Origin: Cadophora sp. MPI-SDFR-AT-0126
Taxonomy: Eukaryota; Ascomycota; Leotiomycetes; Helotiales; Ploettnerulaceae
Assembly (NCBI GenBank): GCA_020747065.1
Contig: JAGMVK010000004.1
Location: forward strand, 2,232,001-2,296,000
DNA: 64,000 bases
Direction: 5' to 3'
Shown: positions 1-12,709 of the stretch, piece after piece
How positions within the stretch are numbered: position 1 is the stretch's first letter
Layout of the letters: each line of letters opens with the position of its first letter
Made by a program: the position numbers and the translations under genes
The notes under the pieces: model-generated
Databases searched by the model: none
What the model was told of the DNA's origin: nothing
Seen by the model: the letters and a program-made list of their open reading frames with translations, nothing else

Positions 1-3000
1 AAGATTACATTTCTCACTTCTGCCGAGTCCTAGGAGCCTCATTATCAACGAGTCTTCATCGACCATGGAGAATGGGAGATTGGAGAACAATCAACTAGAT
101 GAGATGGGGATTCTGTATGAGACTCAGCGTCAATGCTGTGAGTTCAAAGCTTCAACTGAGTCAGATTTTGCACCGAGACACTGACTGGCTCACTACTCCT
201 CCCGCCTCCGCTCAGCCCCCTCTCCCGCTTGATGGGGAAACGAAAGGGCAAATGTAAACACCGCACATGCCTCTCTAGCCCTCCGGCCACCTTGCCGTCC
301 GGTCTCCTCACTTTCCCTTCTTCTCCAGTGGTAAAAGCACATTGCATGCTTCGTTCTAGGATCTGGACAGCGTCTTGACTCTTGAATAGAGTCCAAAGAC
401 TTCAAATCGGACCGAACCGAACCGTCTCTGGTCTCATTTCTTGTGATCTGGTCTCGTCTAGTCTGGTCTGGTTTCAAAGCCACATTGCCCATCCCCGCCT
501 CCACAAGCAGGCCGTACAATGGCAGCGGCTCCAGGCTGGAACAGCTGATCATGCGGGAGGGACTGATAAGTGAAGAAGAGGCAAGCAAATCAACGCAACA
601 ATACTCGCCATGATGCTTGGGGATCATACAATGACTCCCCTGTGGAGCAAGGACCAGGCTTAGTTTGTCTTCCCCATTTCCGTTCCGTTTCCGCCAATGT
701 AAATAAATGCCGCGAGGCTACTGCAGGAGGCTGAGGCTAGGTATGGCCAAGGAAAGAGGACAGAGACACGATAATGCAGACGACGCACGCTCGAGCCTTG
801 GTTCAAGTTTGGACACAATAATAGCAGGTGTCTTGGATGATGCAGGAGGAAGTATTGGACTGGACGGCATTGAATTGGATGAATGGAACATGTGATATCC
901 AAACGGCAATGAAGTCAAAACACAGATACGCCGAAGTGGGACTTCCCCTCTGCCAATGTGGAGTATCCGAAGCACTGCTTCAAACATCGAGGCAGTGGTT
1001 CACAGGTCCTCTAGCCCGACGATGTACATCGGACGAATTGTCAAATCATCGTTGCGAGAGTACGTCTTGAAGATATGATTGGTATGAAGCTCGGTGGATC
1101 TTTTGTATCGAGACCTTGCTCGAGGCTTGAGCTGTTCCTTGAACGGACATCAGTTAATAGGATAGGCATGTACCTGACACAACGATAATATAGACCGCGA
1201 TATTGAATCCACCTCGTGATCGCCACCAGATTGCCAATTGTCCTATCCTCTACAACACAAGAGGCAAAAGTGGCGGACGCATGACATCAAGACCATGGCT
1301 CCACTCCACTCGAGCTCCCACCGTTCTGCGAGCCAAACAGAATTCCCCGAGCAATCTTCAGCTTGCTCGTGCGGAGTAGCTCTAGCTCATGGTGGGAAGG
1401 AAGCAAGGGAGGATTGATAATGATTAAGCGCCAGGCACACGAAACCCATCCATTGTCAGCACAAAGCATCACACCCACCACGGCGCGTATGTGTAGGAAT
1501 AGGCGCCGAATGAGAGTGCAGAGGTACTACTTCGCGCCTCTCATTGGCTGTGTGGGAACATGGGCTGGGACTTGGGATTGAGTTTCAGGAAATTGATGAT
1601 GACGGCTGTGGAAACAAGAGGAAGTGATTGAAATGTTGAGGCTTGGTGGTTTTCGTGATGGGAGTTTCGGCTTTCGGGGGTTGTTGTGTTTTGGGGGTGA
1701 GACTGTGATGAGAGCTTGAGTGAGCATGAGGACGGTTATGCCCGTTTGCCCGAGGCGACCCCCATCATGCTGTGAATTCTGAAGTGTCTAAGGTGTCGAA
1801 GAAACGGGCAAAAGCAAATGTGTGTAACGAGGGGCCGTTGATAGAGAAACTTTTGGCCAGACTAGGTTCTCTACAACGATAGTAACTTTTGGTTCTACCA
1901 CAAAAGGAAAGTGGCGGACTCGTAATCATCTTGTGCAGAAGAAACATCATACAACGTGAGCATGATAACGTCAATACAATACTGTACTCACTGGAGACAC
2001 TGCCTCCGAGGATATCAGATTGATGGTAACTCGAGCAAGCAGATTTGGAAACGAGAGGCGAAATGTAATGGTAGCCTGGTAATAATAAGAGCTGGCCTCG
2101 CAGAATTACGAGGTCATCGCCAACCACTCAATGCACTTCCATCGTACCCCGGACTCCTGGAGATTGCATCGTTTCTTCTCTGTGATCAGGCTGATTTCCG
2201 ACCCATGGTGAATCTGTCGATCACCTTGATCTCCATCGGAGTGGCCGGAGGCGGAGGAGGTCGTCAAATTTGGCCTCCCAGGAGGTTTCTTGATAGATGC
2301 CCGCCCCATGTGTCTTCCAGGTTGTCAAGACCAGGGCCGGTCTGGCCGTCGCTCCTTCTCTTCTCCTCTCTTCTCTTCTTTCCCTTCCCTTCCCTTCCCG
2401 CCTCATGTCTGTGCTGGCCTCGCTGGGTCGGTCGGGCTGGGGCTGGGCAGGGCTGCCAGGGCTAGCTGCCTGGCTGGCTGCTGACAGAGTCATCATTTGC
2501 ATGGAACAAGGTTGTAACGGCCACATTGAAAGAAACCCCTGCTCAAACCCAAACCCAAAACGGGGAGCACGGCTGAGAAGGAAGGAAGACAGCAGGTCTG
2601 ACATGCACGCACGTGCTCCGCCGAAAATGGCTCATTGCAGTGCCTCATGCATCAATTGGAGGCAAAAAGGCAGCCGTTCGACCAGTGAGAAAATTCAGCT
2701 GCAGGTCTCTTGATGTGTTCTGCTACACCTAGCCAACCAGGTCGTGTATCCAGAGCGAATTATTCTATTGATCCGCCTCGTGTTTTATTACTTTGGGGAA
2801 GTTTCTAATTAGAGGGACTCGGCTAGAGCCTCAAATATCGTCAAAGAGCGAGATTGAAAGAGAGGAAAATCAACTTGCCGGACAACTATATTGGGTATAA
2901 GACGTGTGAGCAGGAAGGCAAGAAGGAAGGCAGGCTTCCGGAATGGACCCAGACTCCCGTCTGTTCCAAATCCGGCTCTTGTACAGTGTGTACACCGCTC

Positions 3001-3013
3001 AATTCCTTCTTCA

Positions 3014-3340
3014 CCTCCTCCTCCTCCTCCTCCTCCTCCTCACTTCCTCCCGTTGACGTCGACTTTGACAAAGACTTCGGCTTGTTTCTCGCCTCACTCA
3101 CCGTTACTTCTTGTATTGTACTGTACTGCACTGTACGGAGGTACTGTCCAGCGCCGCAACAGCAATATCGTCATCGTCGGGCCAGCACCAGCCATCTTCC
3201 TTTTTTTTACTTCCCTTCCCAGCCACCACTCCATCACTCCGTCACTCCACCACTCCGTCACTCCACCACTCCACTACTCCCACCCCCGCCCGCTCCTGCG
3301 AAAACTCTGCTCTTGTCCTGCCCTGCCCTGCCCTGCCCTG
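3014..3340. repeat. Cluster of simple tandem repeats
   Basis: Three arrays are visible: about nine copies of CCT at 3014-3041; seven copies of an 8-mer (CCACCACT, CCATCACT or CCGTCACT) at 3223-3278; and five near-copies of CCCTG at 3317-3340. Further short arrays of TCTTG (about 3793-3812) and GCTTGA-like units (about 3572-3600) follow. All are pyrimidine-rich on the plus strand. They fit a fungal promoter/leader CT-rich tract rather than a transposon. Confidence 0.8.
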
Positions 3341-5925
3341 AGAATAATACGGAGTGCAGCAGCCGTATCGCATCACATCATATCACACGCATTCTTTGCC
3401 CCGAAGGAGGAGATCACGCATCAGCACGAGACGTCAACAATCACCACCACCTGATCGTGAACGGAACGGAACAGAATAGAACGTGCTCAAGCTCTCAAGC
3501 TCTGACTCTGAAGCTCTTGAAGCTCTCGAAGGCTTCTCCAGACTGGATCGCTACTGAACCTGGCTCGCCTGGCTTGAGCTTGAGCTGGAGCTTGAGCTTG
3601 GGGATGATCGCCTTCGCGCATCCGGAATTCCAATCATTCCCCAGCCCCGGCCAGCATTGACTGACTGACAGCTTCCAAGCCAAGGATCTCGGGATCGATA
3701 CTAACGCACCCACCCTTCGGCCTCGCTTACCTGTTTCCTCTTGCTTTTCGTTTCGCACCTTCGGTCGCACTCTTCCTGGTTCGAGGCTTGCTTTGTCTTG
3801 TCTTGTCTTGTCTCGAGCAGTTTCTTTCTCCTCGAGCTTTACCTGACAGTGTCCTTGTCCTGATCGAGATCAAACACTGTGCTCACCAATCCGCACTACT
3901 CTACTGTGACACTACATTTACGGCACCACACCACACCACACCACCACCATTCCTTACTAAATCCACACCCTGCATGTTTCAAGTTGCAGCGAGACCGTGA
4001 GAGCGAGGTTAAGCTCGGCAAGAGAATAAGGCAGTACAAAGCAGACCAGGTTGGGTGGTTGGTTAGTCGCAGCTTATTAACACGCGCATCACTACCAACC
4101 TTCCCTTCCCCTCCCCTCCCCTGCTCTTCCCACCCACCCTCGAAAATCCCAACCCAGTGCCCGCCTACTCGAGCCACTCCACTCCACTCCACTCTTAGCG
4201 TGGCACAGGCAAATTCCCTCTTTTCTTCCACCCGACCACTCATATCTTCTCGCTCCCTCCTTCAACTCCATAGAACCAATCATCAACGCCATCAATTCGA
4301 ACCACAACTGCTGCGTCAAAAGGCCCCAACCAGCGATAACGATCGCTCGAACGAACGAGTGAACGAACGACTCAGCACGCACTCGGGAAAATAGACTACA
4401 ACCAGTACAGCGTGCGACACCACAGGACGAGAGCCATTTCCATCAACCTGGGTCCTAGGCTCGCTCATCAAGTCACGTCGAATCCCCATTCTGTCGCAAT
4501 CGGTGCCTGTGCCCTTGTACAGTAGGGCTTGTGGTGCCTTCCAGATCGACCGACCTGTCTTCGAGCCCTGCTGCTCGAACTGCCCCCCCAGAACACAGCC
4601 AATCCCAACCATCATACAGATCCTCCATCATCACCGGAGCCCTATCAACATCGCGAAAAGCTTCATCACAACCACATTGGTCCTCATCGCCCATCAGGTG
4701 ATTGTTCGGTCCTGCGGTAAGGATTGTAGCTGTGATCCAGACAGAGTCGCTGGATACCTTCTTCATCGCGTATTGGAGGTACGTCTTGTCCCTGGCGCTG
4801 CGCCGGAAATTTAATTCAACGTTGAAGCTCTCCCACAGCGCGGTTACGCGTTGCGCCAGTTGCTTCTATGCTGGAGCCTCGAGCACAAGTCGAATTGGAC
4901 TAACACCAGCGCCATAGGAACTTGGAATTATCTGCTCACTAGGATCAAGCTGTTATTGTGCTCCGCGAACAGTCATTGACCTAACTGCTCCGGCGCATCG
5001 CACATCAAACTCTGTGTCTTCCCCACCACCGAAAGGCACGGCCTCGCTCTCCCGACCTCACTGCGTCACGTCGCAAAGAAGCTTCAGCGCAACATCATTT
5101 CCCAACTCGACTCGCGCATTCCTGATCAGCTCTCAGCTCTTTTGGGATTACTGTCATCGGTCTCCCGCCACCGTCGACAAATATAGGTTATTGCGGGTGA
5201 AGCTGATTGACAAGGTAAGCCTAGTTTTGCATGCCGGTATGCATGGCCAACGCATCACACTGGTCAAGGCAAAAGTCGACACCGGCCCCAACTTTTCCAC
5301 CTCCCAATCGCTCTTCATGCTTGTTCCACCGTTGGACAAACAGTATAACTAATTCTTGTGGTTGGGTAGACATTGCGAAACCGTCGTTAATACTGGGGAA
5401 GCCGCCGCCTTGATACTCCAGTGGCTCGTGAGATTTACCTTAGGGTCGGACCGTCCGTGAAGCTCTCTTCACCACAGTTCCTCGAATAGCCTCAAACCCA
5501 ACACCGCCTCATCTACCTCACGTGGAAGCTCCGACGAGCCTGATCCGCAAGCCTTACCTCCCGCTAGAACGCCCCCGACTACATCAGCTTGCATATGTTG
5601 TGCTGCGGCCAATTGCGGTGTACACCTACCACATCGCCTGCTGCCAGCACATCCACGCATATCAAAACCAGAGGGAGGCTTATTCACTAGGTGGAAGTCG
5701 TCGACCTCGAGTTCTTTGACAACACTTGCCAACGCGCCCGCACAATCTGCGCAATTTCGAGTCCATCTCAAAGCTCTATCAGGACGCTTTCGAACCAAAC
5801 AGTACTGAACCCAAGCCAGCGCCTATATCGAAACCGCGACTTCTGCCTGCTCGACTGTCTGCGATCACCAGACATATCGGTCCACGCGACTTGAACCGTT
5901 CACATACTCAACTCACCGAAGTTTT

Positions 5926-5947
5926 CTCCTAGAAACATTTCTAGGAG
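5926..5947 (+). promoter_or_regulatory. Hairpin just before the hapB start codon
   Basis: The arm CTCCTAGAAA (5926-5935) is followed after CA by its exact reverse complement TTTCTAGGAG (5938-5947). This gives a 10-bp perfect inverted repeat, or 9 bp with an ACAT loop. It ends 12 nt before the ATG at 5960. In RNA it would sit in the path of a scanning ribosome; in DNA it is a palindrome that could bind a dimeric protein. Which of these applies is inference. Confidence 0.6.
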
Positions 5948-5959
5948 CCCACAATACAA

Positions 5960-7000
5960 ATGATGGAGTACGCGCATTATCAACAGCCGGCGCAAGGCCA
6001 ACACGGTCATAGTCAAGGGCACATTCAAACTGGATATCCGAATTCAGGACAACATCCAGGCTCCGGAGCATCCATTACCTCACCATCCCAACAGCCAATC
6101 CATCCAAATCATGCCGTACACAACCAGACATCCCCAATCCTCTCTTCGCAACCTCAACAAGCTGGTCAGAATGCAGGACATGCCATAAATCAGCAGCTGC
6201 AGTACCAACCTACCTATTCAGTTCCTCAACCTGGGATGCATTATGGAATGGCAGGCATCACACCTCAAAACGCCGCAATGGCTGCCACAGCGGCGGCCGC
6301 CGGTCAAGCAGCATATCCATACGCGTTACCCGACACTGGTCTACAAACCTCACCACGAATGGGCGGAAATCCGCCCGTCAAGCAAGAAGTATCACGTCGA
6401 TCGCCAAAGCAAATGAACAACCAACTTGGTCATAGTCAACAGCCTCGAAGAATGAGCAATCAAGTTGGTGAGAGCCCAGCTATTGCGAATTCTCAGCCTA
6501 TTATGAACCACGGAGCACCTCGGCCTTCTGTACCCCCAATGCCCGCAAATCAACACCCACAATCTCCTGAACTGGTTTCCGGAGCTGTTGAGGAATCGCC
6601 TCTGTATGTCAATGCGAAGCAATTCCACCGAATTCTGAAGCGTCGCGTAGCAAGACAGAGACTTGAAGAAGCTTTGCGCCTGACCTCGAAAGGACGGAAA
6701 CCTTACTTGCACGAGTCCAGACATAATCATGCAATGAGAAGACCTAGAGGACCAGGTGGTCGGTTCTTGACAGCCGACGAGGTTGCCGAGATCGAACGGA
6801 CCAAAGGCGATGGAGGGGAGGATGACAAGCCACTAGAAACCCCTGCAAAGGGTTCCCAAAACAGTGGTGGAGGCTCAGGAACAAAGAGAAAGGCGGAATC
6901 AGACAACGCCACTCCCAGCAAGAAGACCAAACTCAACGCTGCTCGCAGTAGTGCTGAAGACGACGATGAGGATGATGACGACGCGGATGACGATGGTTGA
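5960..7000 (+). CDS. hapB: CCAAT-binding factor subunit HapB (NF-YA/Hap2)
   Basis: DNA-contacting subunit of the heterotrimeric CCAAT-binding complex (HapB/C/E; NF-Y), a general nuclear transcription activator that in filamentous fungi also governs iron and redox responses. The protein is 346 aa from one uninterrupted exon. Residues about 1-210 are Gln/Pro/His-rich and disordered. The conserved core lies at about 212-275: a subunit-association helix with [14 protein letters not shown], then the DNA-binding helix containing [15 protein letters not shown] and the GGRFL turn. Both match NF-YA closely. The C-terminus carries KRK and KKTK basic patches that could act as nuclear localisation signals, and ends in an Asp/Glu run. 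The start MMEY is the first ATG after the leader hairpin. Confidence 0.97.
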   Translation: MMEYAHYQQPAQGQHGHSQGHIQTGYPNSGQHPGSGASITSPSQQPIHPNHAVHNQTSPILSSQPQQAGQNAGHAINQQLQYQPTYSVPQPGMHYGMAGITPQNAAMAATAAAAGQAAYPYALPDTGLQTSPRMGGNPPVKQEVSRRSPKQMNNQLGHSQQPRRMSNQVGESPAIANSQPIMNHGAPRPSVPPMPANQHPQSPELVSGAVEESPLYVNAKQFHRILKRRVARQRLEEALRLTSKGRKPYLHESRHNHAMRRPRGPGGRFLTADEVAEIERTKGDGGEDDKPLETPAKGSQNSGGGSGTKRKAESDNATPSKKTKLNAARSSAEDDDEDDDDADDDG

Positions 7001-8590
7001 TCTCCCCGCCTCACTCAGCTTCTCGGTCAACCAAAACATCTCCTTTGTTACACTCCTTTTGTCTGATTTACGATGACATGATAGCGTTTGATTTCTGCGT
7101 GTCTTTTCAATTCACTTCATCAGCGATCTGGGACTCGCTTCCAGACTTCCACATTCTGGATACGATGGAACTATACCATGGGAAAGGGTGGTTGGGGGAG
7201 TTTGCTTAGGCTGGTGGCATTGCCTTGGGTCGTGGATTGGGCTGCATAAAGGCGGTTGAGGGGACTCAACAGGAACACTCGTTTACTTCATTTGCTGCTC
7301 TCTTTGTCGCTCGCTAGAGAACTAGAATACCCCCCTTTTGTCAAGTTGCATTTTTTTTGCCTTCTTTCCCTTTGCAATGTTGATACATTCTCTTCTCTAT
7401 TATGTTGCACGTTCGGCTATTTCTCTTACGTCGGACTCGTCAGGGTTGATGATCTGGGAGCGTCGTCTGTGACAATATCTTGCAACTTTGGCTTCTTCTT
7501 TTCGAAGGGATATGAATGGATGGGAATGGGATGGAATAGAAACTTGGCACACTCACGTGAACTCAAAAACAGAAGAATGGACAGCGCAACAGGGCTACTT
7601 GTTTGCTTGCTGACACTTGGAGCGATTATGGAAATTGGACTCGGCACTCTTGATGAACTCTTTTTTTCACCTTGCTTTACTCTTCTCTTTTGTTCGTGTC
7701 GTTGTGGAGGAAAGAGGGAAGGACATGAGATGCGCCGTACCCTGTATCATATTTTTTCAGTGGTAGGAGGGATGGGAGGGAGATACCACAAGTAACAGAA
7801 TGGAAATTTACCAATAGAGTCTTGACCCAACATGACCTGAACTGAAGTGTTTCACTGCGTTTATTGTTTATCCCATCCCATGATTGCCACTCCACACTAC
7901 TAACTTGGACAACAAAACCAACAATCAACCTCTATGCTCTCTTTGAGAAGCAACACAGCTCAGAACGCAGCACAGCTCATGAGATTGAATCTCTGAACTG
8001 ATGCCCTATGTTCAGACAATAGTATCGCAATCTCCCTGCCTCTTCCCTTCACTTCTCTACGGTAATAAAATACCCAATAAAACAAAAACCAGTGCAGCCT
8101 CGTGCGCCCTCGAAAAAAATCAGAAAAAAGTGAAAATCCGGGGACTTTTGTGCTGGTGGTTTCATTGGGCAGCCGAGAACCGGCCACAGGTTGATCCTAG
8201 CTCCCATCCTTTTTTGCGCTCCACTTAAAGGACCAAAAAAATTGGTGCGGCAGCGCGATCGCAGTTGATTGATTGTACTACTGCTACAGTACATGCAGGG
8301 CAGGTGTTGCGTGCTATAATAATTTTTGCAAGGAAATTCTATCTCGAGATTTTTTCAATTATCGTTGCCTACCCTCGACGTACGCTCTCCCTCACATTTC
8401 TTCGTTCTCTTCTGAGTGTTGAATTGAGTTGATTTAGCAATTGGACTGGACTGTCGAGTGTTCCTTGTTGAGGAATCGATTGATTGATTGAGCGCCCGCC
8501 CATTTGATTAACACACAACACTCAACCCGATTCGATTGACGAATTCAGATAAAGACGGACGGGAAGGGAACCTGTACGAAGCAAAAGAAG
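7001..8590. other. Intergenic: hapB 3' end to GGC1 promoter
   Basis: Both flanking genes point right, so this holds the hapB 3' untranslated region and the GGC1 upstream region. The plus-strand frame at 7256-7795 is 179 codons but shows no family motif and starts in T-rich DNA; I do not call it a gene. T-rich stretches and poly-A/T runs occur around 7340-7700 and 8110-8240. Confidence 0.5.
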
Positions 8591-10431
8591 ATGTCTCCTA
8601 TCATGGCAGGGCCGGGGTCGGCTTCGAAGGATTTCAAGAGGGAGTCGACGGTTGCTAGGTTATTGGGTTCTGGTATGTTTGGTTTCTCTTTACCTGTACT
8701 GTGGAGGGAAGAGAGGGGGAGAGTAGAGAGTGATAGAGGGCAGAGGGTAGAGGGGAAGAAGAAGGATGGTATACTGATTTTTGATGTGGATAGGATCTGC
8801 TGGTATTGCTGAGTTGGCTGTTTTTCACCCGGTATGTGATTTCAGTGCGGTGTATATTTGAGGAGAGAGGAGAAGGAGGATAAGGAGATGGAGGGTGGAT
8901 GGAAGGATGGAGGAGAGGAATTGAGGGAAAGGTTGATGGGAAGAAGAGGAGAGAAGAGGAGAGGGACAATGGATGGATACACGGCATAGGAGACGGATAA
9001 GAAAGCATGTAAGGCTAACATATACTCTGGACAGGTCGATACGATCGCAAAGCGCTTGATGAGCAACCACGGCAAGGTACGTCGATTCGAGTCCCCCCCG
9101 AGTCCTGCCCCGAGTCAACTCATACACCACATACCAGATCCAGAATAAGATTCTGATCTCGGCTGGCTTTGAATCCGATTTGGACATTGGGTTCAATGGG
9201 TTGAAATGATTGGAGTAATGGCTAATTTCTGGCATTGAGTAGATTGTTGGCATCAAGCAGTTGAACACGGTTATCTTCAAGGAGAAGGCTTCGGCTTCGG
9301 CAGGGAAGAAGTTCTTTAGCTTGTTTCCGGGGTTGGGATATGCGGCTGGTTATAAGGTATGTTGGGTTTCCTTATGGTTGTAAGCTCATGGTCTTGGGAG
9401 AGAGTGGGGGAAGTATAGGAGCATTGGACGGGTTGAGGTGTTACAAGTGGAATGGTTGAAGGAAGAGAAATGGACCTGAAGAGACGCAAATGGAAGAGGA
9501 CTCGGGCTAATCAAGAAGTACATAGGTTCTGCAAAGAGTATACAAGTACGGAGGTCAACCCTTCGTCCGCGATTACCTAGCGAAGAACCACGGCACGACG
9601 TTCGATCGTACATTTGGTGAGAAGACTGGAAAGGCTATGATGTCTTCGTTTGCTGGAAGGTATACACTATCCCCCCTGGCCCCAAATCTAAACCCAGATA
9701 CTAATGCAAGTACAGTATCATTGGTATTGGAGAGATCGTTCTTCTTCCCCTCGACGTTCTCAAGATCAAGCGCCAGACAAACCCAGAGGCTTTCCGCGGT
9801 AGAGGCGTAGTGAGGATTGTTCGTGATGAGGGCTTCGGATTGTATAGAGGGTGGGGATGGACTGCTGCACGAAACGCTCCTGGATCGTTTGCTGTAAGTG
9901 GCGCGAATCCATTCTACGGCCTATAACTCAATTGCTATATATTTGAGAGTCAATTACTAACGCAACCCAGCTCTTCGGAGGATCCGCTTTCACAAAAGGC
10001 TACCTGTACGGCCTCGAAGACTACAACAAGGCGTCCTGGCTCCAAAACTTCGTCGCCTCCATCGCCGGTGCCTCTGCTTCCCTTCTCGTCTCTGCCCCTC
10101 TTGATGTCATCAAGACCCGTATCCAGAACCGCAACTTTGAGAATCCTGAGAGTGGATTCAAGATTGTGGGGAGCATGATCAAGAATGAGGGTGTTTCGAG
10201 TTTCTTTAAGGGATTGGTTCCTAAGGTATGTTTTCTCTCATTTCCGAGGGTGGTGGATGAGGAGTTGAGAGCTTGAAAGCTCGGAAACTTGAATCACAAA
10301 GAATGTACTGGATTGAATTTGAGCTGACTGGAAATCTACAGCTCCTCATGACCGGTCCCAAGCTCGTTTTCTCCTTCTGGCTCGCACAAACGCTGATCCC
10401 AGCATTCGACATTGCGCTTTCCAAGAAATAG
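8591..10431 (+). CDS. GGC1: Mitochondrial GTP/GDP carrier
   Basis: Inner-membrane carrier of the SLC25 family that exchanges GTP for GDP; yeast Ggc1/Yhm1 also affects mitochondrial iron and DNA maintenance. Exons: 8591-8672, 8794-8831, 9035-9076, 9243-9356, 9526-9659, 9716-9893, 9971-10225 and 10342-10431, giving 310 aa with every junction in frame. Carrier signatures include FHPVDTIAKRLM in repeat 1, LPLDVLKIKRQTNPE in repeat 2 and SAPLDVIKTRIQNRNF in repeat 3. The middle and C-terminal stretches (GEKTGKAM, GWGWTAARNAPGSFA, TGPKLVFSF) are those of yeast Ggc1. The start is the first ATG in frame with the tripartite fold. Seven introns cut a short gene, the first three exons being very small, which is why no long open frame shows here. 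Confidence 0.95.
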
Positions 10432-11303
10432 ACGTCCACCAAAGGGCATCTGACTTCCCATCTCTGATCTCTGCTATGAAATTACAGCAGTATCTGAAAG
10501 GAGAAAAGAAGACTTTCTTCTGGCAAAGTGTATAAAATCCGGGATTCAAAAATAAGGCGTGGCGTTATCTGGTGCTTGTTATGAAAAGGCAAGAGCGGCA
10601 AGGAAGAACGATGATAGATTAATACAAATGGCGTAGACCTTTGCGATGGGATGATGCCTTCTGCTTCTGTGTATATAGACACTACTTTTCTGTTAGACAG
10701 TGATGATTTAGGGATGGGAATATGAAAACTCGACTCATGGTACAATTGATTTTATGTGCACTGTTGACCTTGTGTCTTGCTACGTAATGTGTTGCTCCTG
10801 CTAATCGGGAGATTCATTTTTAACTTTCCGAAGCGAGGTGGAATCTTCTGAAGAACAGTTCCAAGTGGTTTGGTTTGAGATAGCAAGTTAGGACTCCTTT
10901 TATACTTTCATCGAGATTTATATATGGTAACAGAAAACAATAAGACAAGGCAAGAAGACAGCCTTATTCGATTACCGTTTCTTGCATCTTGGCTTTCTAC
11001 CCGATTGGTGGTGTGCAAGCAGTGGATCGTCCCAGCTGGTAAGTCGAACACGGGAGCAGCCGCAGAACCTCATGCAGGCAGCCCAAGCTCTCTTCTCCAA
11101 CACAACATCTACCTCGCCGCACAGCACAGGACAGCACACGGACAGGTACACGGATACTCCAAGCGCTCCTCTCACAAACTTCGCAAAGCGCCTTCCGTAA
11201 AAAGTTCTAAACCACGAAATTTTGATCAAAGCACACTCGCCTAGAACCACACCAAGATCTTTCAAAGCTATCTGTCCAGCTTCCTTGCGAAACGAAATCC
11301 AAA
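10432..11303. other. Intergenic: GGC1 to NCE101
   Basis: Contains the GGC1 3' flank and the NCE101 upstream region. Short frames on both strands lack motifs. I see no gene. Confidence 0.5.
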
Positions 11304-11513
11304 ATGCCCCCCCTCCCCTCACCACCAACCCACCTCATCTCCCGCATCGGCGACCCCCTCTTCGCGCTTTTCATCGGTGTCGGAGCGGCTGCTACGCGCA
11401 TCAATAGGGAGGAGAAGGAGGCGGGGAGGAGTACGGGTCAGAGTGTTGAGGCGGGGTTGAGGAGGGTTGGGTTAGGGGGATGGTGGAGGAAGGAGAAGGA
11501 GGAGGGAAAGTGA
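11304..11513 (+). CDS. NCE101: Nce101-family small membrane protein
   Basis: A 69-aa protein in one exon. After a proline-rich start it has one hydrophobic segment at about residues 18-31 with the family signature ISRIGDPLFALFIG, followed by RINREEKE and a basic, Trp-containing tail. Yeast Nce101/Nce1 was named for a role in non-classical protein export; in filamentous fungi the family is a short, conserved, probably ER or secretory-pathway single-pass protein whose exact activity is unclear. The length is right for the family (about 50-80 aa). The ATG is preceded by AAA, a favourable fungal context. Confidence 0.85.
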   Translation: MPPLPSPPTHLISRIGDPLFALFIGVGAAATRINREEKEAGRSTGQSVEAGLRRVGLGGWWRKEKEEGK

Positions 11514-12709
11514 TGGAGATGGCGATTATTTTTTGTGAGGTGGTTGAGCAAGACGGCAACGTAGACTTTGGAGGCGGTATGAGACGGAGAGAGAAAGAGA
11601 CGGCAAGGGGTTGAAAATACGTTCTGGGAGGAGATTCTCGATGAGGAAGTCCAGCACGGAACGTGAAAACTGGGGATGCTGTTGACTTTACATTCGGGTG
11701 CAAGGCGTTTCGAGAATGGGAAGGTATTGGAAACTGGCAATGAGCTTCAGCCTGGATATATGGTGACTACTCGATGCTCTGGTTAAAGAGACACGGGAAC
11801 GAAATTTCCTATCGCGGTCCACTTCTGGGAAGCTTGAAATTGGCCAACTTGGAACAAACCACCTGCTGTTTTCTTCTCGACCAGAGCCGTAACACCCAGC
11901 TTTTCTGGAACAAACCTTCGATCATATCTGAACTAGGATCAACGATTTCAATCTTGGACTTTGTACGAGTCGGCAGAGATGCGACACTGAAGTATTTTAT
12001 CCTGCGAAAAATTGCATGGACTGCTTGATGCTAGGAGATCGGGTGATGTGCTGGTTACTTATGGCTGTCGTCACCCGTCTTGAGAACAACAGTCTGTTGA
12101 GTCTTGAGCTTGGAGGAAGGAAGTGGTATCACTTCTATGTTATCCAAAAAATTGTCTTCGTAGCAAGCTGGCTTGAGATTGCACAACAAATTGGACTGGT
12201 CTGTAGCTATAGATTGGTTTGTAATGGGATTGACAACGACTGAATAGACGGGCGGTGTACTATATGTAGACTCATTCGAACTGTTTATATTTCAGGATAC
12301 GCTCTCGATTTCGCTACTGTAACCATCAACACTCTAGAGCGACAAAGGAAGACTGGTAATTTCATCTGATTTGTAGTCATTGTGAAAGTCTTTAGGTCCT
12401 TATAATGAATTAGGAGGGCTTGAAGATTTGAGACTCGAGATTCCAATCTCATCATGGGTTGTAAAGTTGCTGAATTCGCATATAATCGGACCTGAGAGAA
12501 GGCTGCACCAGCTCGGCAAGGCCACGCTTCTTGGCCGGCGCTGCGAGCTTGACATCGCAAACATCCACCCTCTCAACGTTACGCAAGAAACACGCAAGCC
12601 CAGCAAGAACACCACTCCCGATTTCGAATGAGCTACAGGATATCGCAGGCCTCGATGTAGTACACAGCAATTTGCGACTCTCAAGAGTTTACAATCAATC
12701 AATCCTGCA
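11514..12709. other. Intergenic: NCE101 to COG6
   Basis: Plus-strand frames at 11774-12028 and 12016-12243 and several minus-strand frames have no recognisable motif or coherent splicing. I treat the whole stretch as untranslated and promoter sequence. Confidence 0.5.

Larger units (their letters stand above)
1..5959. other. Long non-coding region upstream of hapB
   Basis: I found no coding region that I can support. Open frames on both strands are short, of low complexity, and rich in Ser, Pro, His and Arg, as expected from pyrimidine-rich DNA. From about 2.3 to 4.3 kb the plus strand is strongly C/T-rich with several short tandem repeats. A good donor-like GTAAGC sits at 5216, and many short ATG frames lie between 4.5 and 5.9 kb. 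Part of this stretch is therefore probably a long, possibly spliced 5' leader of hapB with upstream ORFs. The far left part (1-2 kb) may belong to another gene's flank. Confidence 0.55.

Noticed and set aside
2221..2604. 127-codon minus frame and overlapping plus frames near 2.3-2.7 kb
   Set aside because: All arise from pyrimidine-rich low-complexity DNA and have no conserved motif.
7256..7795. 179-codon plus-strand frame after hapB
   Set aside because: Leu/Ser/Phe-rich translation of T-rich 3' flank; no ATG context, splicing or family motif.
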